Assembly (NCBI GenBank): GCA_034211115.1
Contig: JAXHTH010000054.1
Coordinates: forward strand, 1-13,307
DNA from: JAXHTH01 sp034211115
GTDB lineage: Bacteria; Planctomycetota; Phycisphaerae; Phycisphaerales; SM1A02
Length of the DNA stretch: 13,307 nucleotides
Reading direction: 5' to 3'
Made by a program: the position numbers and the translations under genes. Below the pieces are notes generated by a model, which was given only the letters and a program-made list of their open reading frames with translations, searched no databases and was not told the origin of the DNA. Below, piece after piece: positions 1 to 7,007 of this stretch (position 1 is the stretch's first letter; each line of letters starts with the position of its first letter).

Positions 1-2577
1 CTGGATTCCATCAGCGCGGACCTGATGAGCCAGGCGGGGGCGAGCGATGCGGCCGGCGCGCTCAATCTCGTCGCCGGCGCCACCGTCTCCGAGGGCAAGT
101 TCGCGGTGATCCGCGGCCTGCCCGATCGGTTCGTCAGCTCGCAGTTGAACGGCGTGCGGCTGCCCACCGCCGACGAGGACAAGCGGGCGGTGCAGCTCGA
201 CCAGTTCCCCTCGCCGGTGATCGAGAGCATTCAGGTCAGCAAGACGTTCACGCCCGACCAGCAGGGGGACGCCTCCGGCGGGGCGGTCAACGTCGTCCTC
301 AAGGGCATTCCCAACGAGACGATCGTCCAGGCCAAGGGGCAGATCAGCTTCAACTCCCAGGTCGCGGACAGCGACTTTCTCACCTACAGCGGTGGCGGGG
401 TGGATTTCTGGGGCGACAGCGGCGGCGAGCGCGACATCCAGTACGGGAACCTCGGCGACAACTGGAACGGCGCGGTCGGCACCACCACCGCCGAGGCCCC
501 CGTCGATTACAAGTGGTCCTTCGCCACCGGCGGAAAGCACGTCTTCGACAACGGGCTTACCGTCGGCGGGTTCGTCAGCCTCTTCTACGAGCGCGACAGC
601 TCCTTTTACGACGACGGCATCGATGACAATCTCTCCGTTCGCGAGCCCGGCGGCGAGATGAAGCCCCGCGTGCTCCAGGCGGACACCTCCCCCAAGACCG
701 CCCTCTTCGACGTGACGCAGGGGACCGAGCTCGTCCAGTGGGGCGGACTGGGCACCCTGGGCCTGGAGGTCGAGAATCACCAACTCAACGTCGCCTACCT
801 CTACACCCGGGTCGCCGAAGATCAGGCCATCCTCGCCGAAGACACACGCGGCAAGGAGTACTTCTATCCCGAGTACGATCCGGATGACCCCTTCCATCCG
901 GGCAACGATCCCGACAACCGGGACGACAAGCCGTACATCAGGACCGAGACGCTGGAGTACACCGAGCGGACCACGGAGACGTGGATCTTCAGCGGCCAGC
1001 ACATGTTCCCGATCGACGACACGGGTATCGAGGATCTGTTCGTGTTTCGTGATCCGGAGCTGGACTGGACGGTGTCCAACAGCTCCGCGGAGCTGTACCA
1101 GCCGGACAAGCGGCAGTTCGGCGAGCGGTGGCTGGCCGCGTCGTACGATCCGGGCACGCCGCCCTGGATTCCCCCGGGCATTCTCCCGCCCCTGCACAAG
1201 CCCTTCAAACCCGCCGCGAACTTCCAGTTGGGCAACCTCCAGCGGATCTGGAAGGAGATCGAGGAGGAGAGCGAGCAGTACGCCCTGAATCTGAAGCTGC
1301 CCTTCGAGCAGTGGAGCGGTGACGAGGGGTACCTCAAGTTCGGCTTGTTCAGGGACGACGTGACCCGCCTCTTCGATCAGGAGACCTTCAGCAACTTCAA
1401 CGACAACCAGACGTGGCAGGGGGATTGGGACGATCACTGGAGCGAGGCGTTCGTCGGCCAGGATCATCCCATCACCGATGGCCTCCAGGTGGATGTGGAC
1501 TACCGGGGCGAGCAGAAGATTGCGGCCTGGTACTACATGTTCGATCTGCCCGTCAGCTCCTTCCTGAACGTGCTCGGGGGTGTCCGGTACGAGGACACGG
1601 AGCTCAGCATCATCAACTTCCCGGAGGCGGACGCGAAGTGGTTCCCGGAAGGCGCGCTGCTCCCGGTGGCGCTGCCGCCCGGGGCGGCCGACGTCAGCTT
1701 CGAGCAGGATGATGTGCTTCCGTCCATCGGCTTCAACCTGACCCCGATCGAGGAGTTGACCATCCGCGGCTCCTACAGCGAGACGGTGGCCCGTCAGACG
1801 TTCAAGGAGCTCACCCCGATCCTGCAGCAGGAGTTTCTCGGCGGGCCGATCTTCATCGGCAACCCCAACCTGAAGATGGCGGCGCTGGAGAACTGGGACA
1901 TCCGGCTGGACTACACGCCCTACGAGGGGGGGCTGCTGTCTCTGTCCTGGTTCGAGAAGGATGTCAAGGATCCCATCGAGTTCGTGCAGCGGGTCGCCTC
2001 GAAGTTCAGCTTCACCGAGCCGGAGAATTATCCGGAAGGCAAGTTGACGGGCTTCGAGATCGAGTTTCGACAGGACCTGGGGCAGTTCGTCGACGTCCTG
2101 GAGGGGCTGTCGATCGGCGCGAATGCGACCCTGATCGACTCGGAGGTGAGGCTGCCGGAGGAGCAGCGGCTGGAGTTCGAGCAGACGAGTATCCAGGCCC
2201 CGATGCCCACCCGCGACATGACCAACGCGCCGGAACACCTCTACAACCTGTACCTGACCTACGACCTGGAGGCCACCGGTACGCAGTTCGGGATCTTCTA
2301 CACGGTCCGGGGTGACACCCTCGTGGCCGGGGCGGGCGCCGCCAACAACACGTTTGTCCCGAACGTGTATGAGACGGAATACGAGACGCTCAATCTGAGT
2401 GTGTCCCAGAAGATCGGGAAATACCTGGAGCTCCGGTTTCAGGCCAAGAACCTGACGGATCCGCAGCGGTCGACCGTCTATCGTTCCCGCTACCTCCCCG
2501 AGGGTGATGTGCTGAAGACATCCTATTCCAGGGGGGTCGACTACTCGATCAGCCTCAGTGCGGAGATCGCCTTCTGA
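1..2577 (+). CDS. TonB-dependent outer-membrane receptor, 5' end missing
   Basis: This is a gated outer-membrane beta-barrel that imports a scarce ligand using TonB energy. The frame is open from base 1, and its first visible ATG at 25 lies inside the plug domain, so the signal peptide and TonB box are upstream of the window. The visible 858 residues begin with a plug domain: IRGLPDRF near residue 38, LNGVRLP near 49, and GGAVNVVLKG near 94-103, the usual plug end. The remainder is barrel with alternating aromatic/polar strands and a late NLTDPQRS region, ending in SLSAEIAF with the C-terminal Phe typical of barrels recognised by BAM. Two loops stand out: an Asp-rich one near bases 871-930 and a Pro-rich one near 1150-1220. 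The ligand cannot be read from sequence; siderophore, cobalamin or glycan are all possible. It lies 53 bases ahead of the TonB-system genes on the same strand, so it probably shares their operon. Confidence 0.96.
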   Translation: MDSISADLMSQAGASDAAGALNLVAGATVSEGKFAVIRGLPDRFVSSQLNGVRLPTADEDKRAVQLDQFPSPVIESIQVSKTFTPDQQGDASGGAVNVVLKGIPNETIVQAKGQISFNSQVADSDFLTYSGGGVDFWGDSGGERDIQYGNLGDNWNGAVGTTTAEAPVDYKWSFATGGKHVFDNGLTVGGFVSLFYERDSSFYDDGIDDNLSVREPGGEMKPRVLQADTSPKTALFDVTQGTELVQWGGLGTLGLEVENHQLNVAYLYTRVAEDQAILAEDTRGKEYFYPEYDPDDPFHPGNDPDNRDDKPYIRTETLEYTERTTETWIFSGQHMFPIDDTGIEDLFVFRDPELDWTVSNSSAELYQPDKRQFGERWLAASYDPGTPPWIPPGILPPLHKPFKPAANFQLGNLQRIWKEIEEESEQYALNLKLPFEQWSGDEGYLKFGLFRDDVTRLFDQETFSNFNDNQTWQGDWDDHWSEAFVGQDHPITDGLQVDVDYRGEQKIAAWYYMFDLPVSSFLNVLGGVRYEDTELSIINFPEADAKWFPEGALLPVALPPGAADVSFEQDDVLPSIGFNLTPIEELTIRGSYSETVARQTFKELTPILQQEFLGGPIFIGNPNLKMAALENWDIRLDYTPYEGGLLSLSWFEKDVKDPIEFVQRVASKFSFTEPENYPEGKLTGFEIEFRQDLGQFVDVLEGLSIGANATLIDSEVRLPEEQRLEFEQTSIQAPMPTRDMTNAPEHLYNLYLTYDLEATGTQFGIFYTVRGDTLVAGAGAANNTFVPNVYETEYETLNLSVSQKIGKYLELRFQAKNLTDPQRSTVYRSRYLPEGDVLKTSYSRGVDYSISLSAEIAF

Positions 2578-2592
2578 TCACGCCGGGCGTGA
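2578..2592 (+). other. Inter-gene hairpin after receptor stop
   Basis: TCACGC and GCGTGA form a perfect 6-bp stem around a 3-base CGG loop, starting on the base after the receptor stop codon. No T-run follows, so it is not a classical intrinsic terminator. It may protect or process the receptor mRNA 3' end, or attenuate read-through into the TonB-system genes. The structure is seen in the sequence; the role is inferred. Confidence 0.4.
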
Positions 2593-2630
2593 AGCGCCGC
2601 GGCGACCATCGAACGAACAGGGTTCCGACC

Positions 2631-3479
2631 ATGATGAAACAGCATGCACAATCCGGCCGGCCCGGCTCGGCGAGCCCTCGCGGGAGGGGGAACGCCCGCC
2701 GTCGGCCGGCGGTGATCAGGGCCTTGGCGCCCGTGCTCGCGATCGGTCTTCTGATGATCGGGGCCGGGCCCGCCGAGGAGAGCGGCACCGACGTCGACGC
2801 CACCCGCGCGGCACTCGAGAAATGGGTCGAGACCCGCCGCATCATCTCCCGGGAGAAACGCGACTGGGCGATGGGTCGGGAGATGCTCACCGCCCGCATC
2901 GATCTCGTCCAGCGCCGGATCGAGACCCTGCGCACGAAGATCGACGATGCCGGGGACAGCATCGCCGAGGCGGATCGCAAGCGAATGGAGTTGATCGACG
3001 AGAATGAGAAGCTCAAGGAAGCGTCCTCCATTCTCAACGAACAGCTCGTGGCGCTGGAAGAGCGCACCCGCGCGCTGCTCAAAGGTCTGCCCGGCCCGAT
3101 CCGCGAACGGGTCAAGCCCCTCAGCCAGCGCGTGCCCGACGATCCGGGGGACACCAGCCTCTCGCTGGCCGAACGATTTCAGAACGTCATCGGCATCCTG
3201 AACGAGGTCACCAAGTTCAACCGCGAGATCACCGTCCGCAGTGAAGTGCGAACGCTGCCCGACGGCAGTTCCGCCGAGGTCACCGCGATGTACGTGGGCA
3301 TCGGGCAGGCGTATTACGCGAATGCGAGCGGCGACATCGCCGGCGTGGGCACCGCCTCCCCCGAGGGCTGGACGTGGACCCCCGCCAACGAGGCGGCGCC
3401 GCGGATCATGGAAGCCATCGCGATCCTCGAGAACGAAAAGGTGGCCGACTTCGTTCAGTTGCCGGTCACCATCAAGTGA
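2631..3479 (+). CDS. DUF3450-type periplasmic coiled-coil protein of a TonB2 system
   Basis: This is probably a periplasmic accessory of the TonB machine whose biochemical role is unknown. From ATG 2631 it has 282 residues. It starts with a long basic n-region (NARRRPAVIR), then a hydrophobic stretch (ALAPVLAIGLLMIGAG, about 31-46) that looks like a signal peptide. Charged heptad-like coiled coil follows from about 55 to 150. The C-terminal region (VTAMYVGIGQAYYAN..., GWTW, ending FVQLPVTIK) resembles the conserved end of DUF3450 proteins, which are regularly encoded just before TtpC/ExbB2/ExbD2/TonB2. ATG 2631 has a weak AGGG upstream. An in-frame GTG at 2712 would give a more normal short signal peptide (MIRALAPV...), and a GTG at 2589 would extend it, so the start is not settled. 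It lies 21 bases before the next gene. Family assignment rests on remembered pattern plus gene order. Confidence 0.88.
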   Translation: MMKQHAQSGRPGSASPRGRGNARRRPAVIRALAPVLAIGLLMIGAGPAEESGTDVDATRAALEKWVETRRIISREKRDWAMGREMLTARIDLVQRRIETLRTKIDDAGDSIAEADRKRMELIDENEKLKEASSILNEQLVALEERTRALLKGLPGPIRERVKPLSQRVPDDPGDTSLSLAERFQNVIGILNEVTKFNREITVRSEVRTLPDGSSAEVTAMYVGIGQAYYANASGDIAGVGTASPEGWTWTPANEAAPRIMEAIAILENEKVADFVQLPVTIK

Positions 3480-3500
3480 TCGGCCGGGAGACGAGCCGCT

Positions 3501-5126
3501 ATGAAGACCAGATCAATACTCATGCTGATGCTGCTCCTGGCCCTCTCGCCGCTCGCCGGCGCGCAGAGCGAACCGCAAGATGGCGAAGCGGGCTTCCAGC
3601 GTGCGGCGGACGACATCCGGCAGCAGCTCGCCGACAGCCTCGCCGAGCTCGCCGAGCTGCGCGAGCAGATGGCCGCGGAGAAGATCCCCCTCAGCCGCCG
3701 GCTCAGCGAGCTGGAGTCCGAACTCGTCGACGTGCGCCTGGAGTACCAGCAGACCTCCCGCCTGCTCGACAGCCGCACGCTCGATCTGAGCAACCTGCGC
3801 AACGAGATCAAGGCGCGTCGGGACGAGGCGACGTATCTCTCCAACCTCCTGGGTGAGTACGTTCGCAACTTCGAGTCGCGGCTCCACATCGCGGAAGTGC
3901 AGCGGTACGAAGAGCCGCTGGAGCGGGCCCGGCTCGCCCCGGAGAACAGCGGCCTCTCCGAGCGGGAGGTCTTCGAGGCGCAGATCGAGCTGGTCTCCGT
4001 CTCCCTGGAGCGGCTGCACGACGCGCTGGGCGGCACGCGCTTCCAGGGGCACGCGGTCGACGCGAGCGGCCGCGGGCTGGTCAAGGAGGGCGAGTTCGTC
4101 CTCGTGGGGCCCGCCGCCATCTTCCGCTCCTCCGACGGCCGGGAGGTGGGCACCGCCGAGCAGCGCCTCGGGTCCGTCGAGGCGGCGGAGATCGATTTCG
4201 CCGCGCCCGAGGACGCCCTCGCCGCGGCCGGGGTCATCACCCGCGGGGCGGGCTTCTTCCCCCTCGATCCCACTCTCGGCAACGCGCACAAGATCGAGTC
4301 CACCCGGGAGACGCTCTGGGAGCACATCCAGAAGGGCGGGGTGGTGATGGTGCCCATCTTCGCCATGGCGGGTGCGGCCTTCCTCGTCGCCCTCTTCAAG
4401 TGGGCCCATCTCTTCTTCCTGCCCAAGCCCTCGCGCAAGCGCATCGGCGCGCTGCTGAACGCCGTCTCCCGACGTGACGAGGAGGCGGCTCGACGGGAGG
4501 CCGGCGCGATCCGCGGGCCCGTCGGGCGCATGCTCGAAGCCGGCGTCGAGCACATCCGCGAGCCGCGCGAGCTCATCGAGGAAGTCATGTACGAGACGGT
4601 GCTGTCCACCCGCCTGCGGTTGCAGCGCATGCTGCCGTTCATCGCCATCTGCGCCGCGTCGGCCCCGCTGCTGGGCCTGCTGGGCACGGTGACCGGCATC
4701 ATCAACACCTTCAAGCTGATCACCGTCTTCGGCTCCGGCGATGTCAAGACGCTTTCCGGGGGCATCTCCGAAGCGCTGATCACCACCGAGTTCGGCCTCA
4801 TCGTGGCCATCCCCTCCCTGCTTCTGCACGCCTTCCTCTCCCGAAAGGCGCGGAGCGTGGTGGATCAGATGGAGAAGGCGGCCGTCACCTTCGTCAACCG
4901 CGTGATCAAGGCGCGGGAGGGTCGGGCGGCGGCGACGATGGCGGCCCAGCCCTCGCCGGCAACTGCTTCGGAAGCCGAGGCGGGCGACGCCGACGATCGC
5001 GTGCCGGTGATCGAAACGCGCCGGCCCAACGGATCCGATCGGCCCGCGGATGCGGCCGAGGGCCCGCCCACCCGCGAAGAAGTGCTCGCCGGGAGCAGTG
5101 ACGAATCGGGTCGCTCTGAACGCTGA
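3501..5126 (+). CDS. ttpC: TtpC-like large MotA/TolQ/ExbB-family protein
   Basis: This is an inner-membrane ExbB paralogue with a big periplasmic part, thought in the Vibrio TonB2 system to help transfer energy through ExbB2/ExbD2/TonB2. The 541-residue product has a signal peptide (MKTRSILMLMLLLALSPLAGA, cleavage near 21), then coiled coil at about 30-130. A linker domain ends in FFPLDPTLGNAHKIE and is typical of TtpC. A first membrane helix lies near 283-305 (GVVMVPIFAMAGAAFLVALF). The ExbB/TolQ core has two further helices, near 377-407 (SAPLLGLLGTVTGIINTF) and 420-447 (GISEALITTEFGLIVAIPSLLL). A disordered acidic tail of about 65 residues follows. GGGAG lies 10 bases before the ATG. The gene sits 21 bases after the DUF3450 gene and 8 bases before the short exbB. 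Classic ExbB lacks the N-terminal coiled-coil region, which is why I call it TtpC-like; the symbol is by family, not by direct test. Confidence 0.94.
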   Translation: MKTRSILMLMLLLALSPLAGAQSEPQDGEAGFQRAADDIRQQLADSLAELAELREQMAAEKIPLSRRLSELESELVDVRLEYQQTSRLLDSRTLDLSNLRNEIKARRDEATYLSNLLGEYVRNFESRLHIAEVQRYEEPLERARLAPENSGLSEREVFEAQIELVSVSLERLHDALGGTRFQGHAVDASGRGLVKEGEFVLVGPAAIFRSSDGREVGTAEQRLGSVEAAEIDFAAPEDALAAAGVITRGAGFFPLDPTLGNAHKIESTRETLWEHIQKGGVVMVPIFAMAGAAFLVALFKWAHLFFLPKPSRKRIGALLNAVSRRDEEAARREAGAIRGPVGRMLEAGVEHIREPRELIEEVMYETVLSTRLRLQRMLPFIAICAASAPLLGLLGTVTGIINTFKLITVFGSGDVKTLSGGISEALITTEFGLIVAIPSLLLHAFLSRKARSVVDQMEKAAVTFVNRVIKAREGRAAATMAAQPSPATASEAEAGDADDRVPVIETRRPNGSDRPADAAEGPPTREEVLAGSSDESGRSER

Positions 5127-5134
5127 GTGTGCGC

Positions 5135-5791
5135 ATGAACGGCATGATCGACATGGAAGCGCTGATCGGGCACGCCAACCGGCTCTGGGAGCAGGCCGTG
5201 TCCATCTGGCTCTCCGGAGGCTGGGCCATGATCGCCATCGCGATCACCGCCCTCGTCATGTTCTCGATCGGCATGCACGTGCACCTTCGCCTGCGGGCCA
5301 AGGGCTTTCTGTCGGTGTCCGAGAAGACCTGGCGGCGCTGGATCGATCACCCGAAGGAACGGAAGGGTCCGATCGGCGAGCTGCTGAACTTCGTCACGGG
5401 CGGCGCGTCGCTGCGCGAAACCACCGTCTTCTTCGAGGAGCTGCGCTCCACGGAGATAACCCCCTTCGAGCGCGACCTGCGGGTGATGCGGATCTGCGTC
5501 AGCGCCGCCCCGCTGCTGGGGCTGCTGGGCACGGTGACCGGCATGCTCGACACGTTCGGCGCCCTCGCCACCGGGGCGGGGGGCGACAAGACCATGGGAC
5601 TCGTGGCCGAGGGCATCTCCGAAGCCCTCGTCACCACCGAGACCGGGCTGGTCATCGCCATCCCCGGGCTCTTCTTCCAGTATCAGCTCGCCCGCAAGCA
5701 CGAACGGTACAAGGCCTTTCTCGCGCATCTTCAGACCGTCTGCACGCAGAAGGTCTACCGCAGATCCGGCCGGCAGGAGGCGACGACATGA
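5135..5791 (+). CDS. exbB: ExbB-family proton channel subunit
   Basis: This is the core ExbB ring subunit that, with ExbD, couples proton flow to TonB movement in the inner membrane. The 218 residues from ATG 5135 hold three helices: about 29-49 (GWAMIAIAITALVMFSIGM), 119-145 (CVSAAPLLGLLGTVTGMLDTF) and 160-186 (GISEALVTTETGLVIAIPGLFF). The GLLGTVTGM and TTETGLVIAIP motifs are diagnostic of MotA/TolQ/ExbB channels. A GTG at 5129 or an ATG at 5144 could also be the start. I chose 5135 because TGAG lies 7 bases upstream and the 8-base spacing suits translational coupling with the preceding gene. The stop overlaps an ATG (ATGA at 5788-5791) preceded by a strong GGAGG. It is the short partner of the TtpC-like protein. 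Confidence 0.96.
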   Translation: MNGMIDMEALIGHANRLWEQAVSIWLSGGWAMIAIAITALVMFSIGMHVHLRLRAKGFLSVSEKTWRRWIDHPKERKGPIGELLNFVTGGASLRETTVFFEELRSTEITPFERDLRVMRICVSAAPLLGLLGTVTGMLDTFGALATGAGGDKTMGLVAEGISEALVTTETGLVIAIPGLFFQYQLARKHERYKAFLAHLQTVCTQKVYRRSGRQEATT

Positions 5792-5934
5792 CGGCGACGC
5801 ATCATCGCGCTCCTCCGCCCGCCGGTGGGTTGTTGACAAACTCGACCGGCCCCTTCCCGGCAAGCGGGCGGGAAGCCCGCAGAACTTCGGAACCCTGTTT
5901 CAGGATTGGGAAACACCATGGGACGACTTCGTGA
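5788..5934 (+). CDS. Possible 48-residue ORF between exbB and exbD
   Basis: An ATG overlaps the exbB stop in an ATGA arrangement, and GGAGG at 5776-5780 sits 7 bases upstream. This is one of the best ribosome-binding sites in the operon. The frame runs 48 codons (MTATHHRAPPPAGG... to ...GKHHGTTS) and ends 14 bases inside the exbD reading frame, so it could couple translation of exbD to exbB. The peptide has no membrane segment, signal or recognised motif, and its composition is Pro/His/Arg-rich like out-of-frame GC-rich sequence. It may be a leader peptide, a small protein, or nothing. The signal seen is the start site, not the peptide. Confidence 0.27.
   Translation: MTATHHRAPPPAGGLLTNSTGPFPASGREARRTSEPCFRIGKHHGTTS
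5864..5880 (+). other. Hairpin in the exbB-exbD gap
   Basis: GCGGGC and GCCCGC form a perfect 6-bp stem around GGGAA. It lies 37 bases before the exbD ATG and inside the possible 48-residue ORF. No T-run follows. At 126 bases this is the longest gap in the operon, so the hairpin is a candidate for adjusting the ExbB:ExbD ratio. A TTGACA at 5833-5838 is nearby, but no -10 box matches at the right distance. Confidence 0.3.
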
Positions 5935-6331
5935 AATGTCGGCCGACGACGGCGGCGAGGGCGGGATCGACATCTCCCCCCTCATCGACTGTGTCTTCAT
6001 CCTGCTCATCTTCTTCATCGTGACCACCACGTTCGTAGAGGAGACGGGCGTGGAAGTGGACAAGCCACAGGCCGCCTCCGCCGTCCGCCTCGAGAAGAAC
6101 AGCATCCTCATCGCCCTGACCGACAAGGGCGAGGTGGTCTACGGCGGGCGCGAGATCGGCGTCAGCGGCGTCCGGCCGCTCGTGAAGCGCATGCTCCAGA
6201 AGGAGGATGTTCCCGTGATCATTCAGGCCGACAGCGCCGCGCAATCCGGTCTGCTCGTGCGCATCATCGATGAGGCGAAGCTCGCCGGCGCGCTCAAGGT
6301 GAGCGTGGCGAGCGCGCACCCGAAGGGCTGA
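5918..6331 (+). CDS. exbD: ExbD-family proton channel subunit
   Basis: ExbD pairs with ExbB to use the proton gradient and passes energy to TonB in the inner membrane. The 137-residue product has a short cytoplasmic N-terminus and one helix (PLIDCVFILLIFFIVTTTF, about 21-39) with Asp24. That Asp matches the essential membrane Asp of ExbD/TolR (Asp25 in E. coli ExbD). A periplasmic domain of normal ExbD size follows (VPVIIQADSAAQSGLLVRIIDEAKLAG). ATG 5918 is preferred because GGGA lies 6 bases upstream. TTG 5906 and ATG 5936 are in-frame alternatives that do not change the domains. The tonB gene begins 16 bases after the stop. The length and intact Asp indicate a functional subunit. Confidence 0.96.
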   Translation: MGRLREMSADDGGEGGIDISPLIDCVFILLIFFIVTTTFVEETGVEVDKPQAASAVRLEKNSILIALTDKGEVVYGGREIGVSGVRPLVKRMLQKEDVPVIIQADSAAQSGLLVRIIDEAKLAGALKVSVASAHPKG

Positions 6332-6347
6332 CCTTTCCCCCGCCGGT

Positions 6348-7007
6348 ATGCGAAGCGCGCTGCGGATACTCAGGGAGCTTGTGCACCGTCTGCTCGTGGT
6401 GGTCGGGGCGGTGGCGCTGACGCTGGCGTTCTTCCTCGTGCTGCCGCTCATGCAGACGATCGGCCGGCCCCCGGACACGGACATGCTGGTGACGGACGTG
6501 AACGCGGGGAAGGTTCCGCCGCCGCCCCCGCCCCCGGAGGAGGAACCGGAGGAGGAGGAAGAGCCGGAGGAGCCGCCGCCGGAGCTGTCGGAAGAGGCCG
6601 AGCCGCTGGATCTCTCCCAGCTCGAGCTGGCCCTCAATCCCGGGTTCAGCGAGGGCTGGCTCGCCGGCGACTTCGCGGTCAAGCTCAACACCGGCCCCGC
6701 CGAGGAGCGCGATGTCGAGGCGCTCTTCTCGATGGCCGAACTCGACCAGAAGCCGCGCATCGTCTACCAGCCCAGCCCCACGCTCAACGCCCGGCTCCGC
6801 AAGAAGGCGCCCGGGACGGTCTACATCATCTTCATCGTCGACAAGCGCGGCCGGGTGGAAAACCCCATCGTGCAGAAATCGACCGATCCCGTCTTTGAAC
6901 GTGCCGCGCTCGCCGCGGTGAAACAGTGGAAGTTCGAACCCGGCAAACGCAACGGGCAGCCCGTTCGGTTCCGCATGCGGGTGCCGATCATCTTCCCGAA
7001 GGGATGA
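6348..7007 (+). CDS. tonB: TonB energy transducer
   Basis: TonB spans the periplasm from the inner-membrane ExbB/ExbD complex to the TonB box of outer-membrane receptors. The 219-residue product has one N-terminal helix (about 15-35, LLVVVGAVALTLAFFLVLPLM) after a basic RILRELVHR. A spacer at about 57-82 begins with seven prolines and continues as Pro/Glu. The TonB C-terminal domain lies at about 128-219: KAPGTVYIIFIVDKRGRVEN, ALAAVKQWKFEPG, then PVRFRMRVPIIFPKG. The spacer is almost purely acidic, unlike the Pro-Glu plus Pro-Lys spacer of E. coli TonB. The stop codon overlaps the next start (ATGA at 7004-7007), implying translational coupling. No clear Shine-Dalgarno precedes ATG 6348. The C-terminal domain is nearly repeated in the next gene. 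Confidence 0.97.
   Translation: MRSALRILRELVHRLLVVVGAVALTLAFFLVLPLMQTIGRPPDTDMLVTDVNAGKVPPPPPPPEEEPEEEEEPEEPPPELSEEAEPLDLSQLELALNPGFSEGWLAGDFAVKLNTGPAEERDVEALFSMAELDQKPRIVYQPSPTLNARLRKKAPGTVYIIFIVDKRGRVENPIVQKSTDPVFERAALAAVKQWKFEPGKRNGQPVRFRMRVPIIFPKG

Noticed and set aside
3455..4829. Two long - strand frames opposite the TtpC-like gene
   Set aside because: One is Ser/Arg-rich and the other Gly/Asp/Gln-rich, typical antisense translations. The sense gene has intact ExbB motifs.
5833..5838. TTGACA as an internal promoter for exbD
   Set aside because: No -10-like hexamer lies 16-18 bases downstream, where the sequence is GC-rich.
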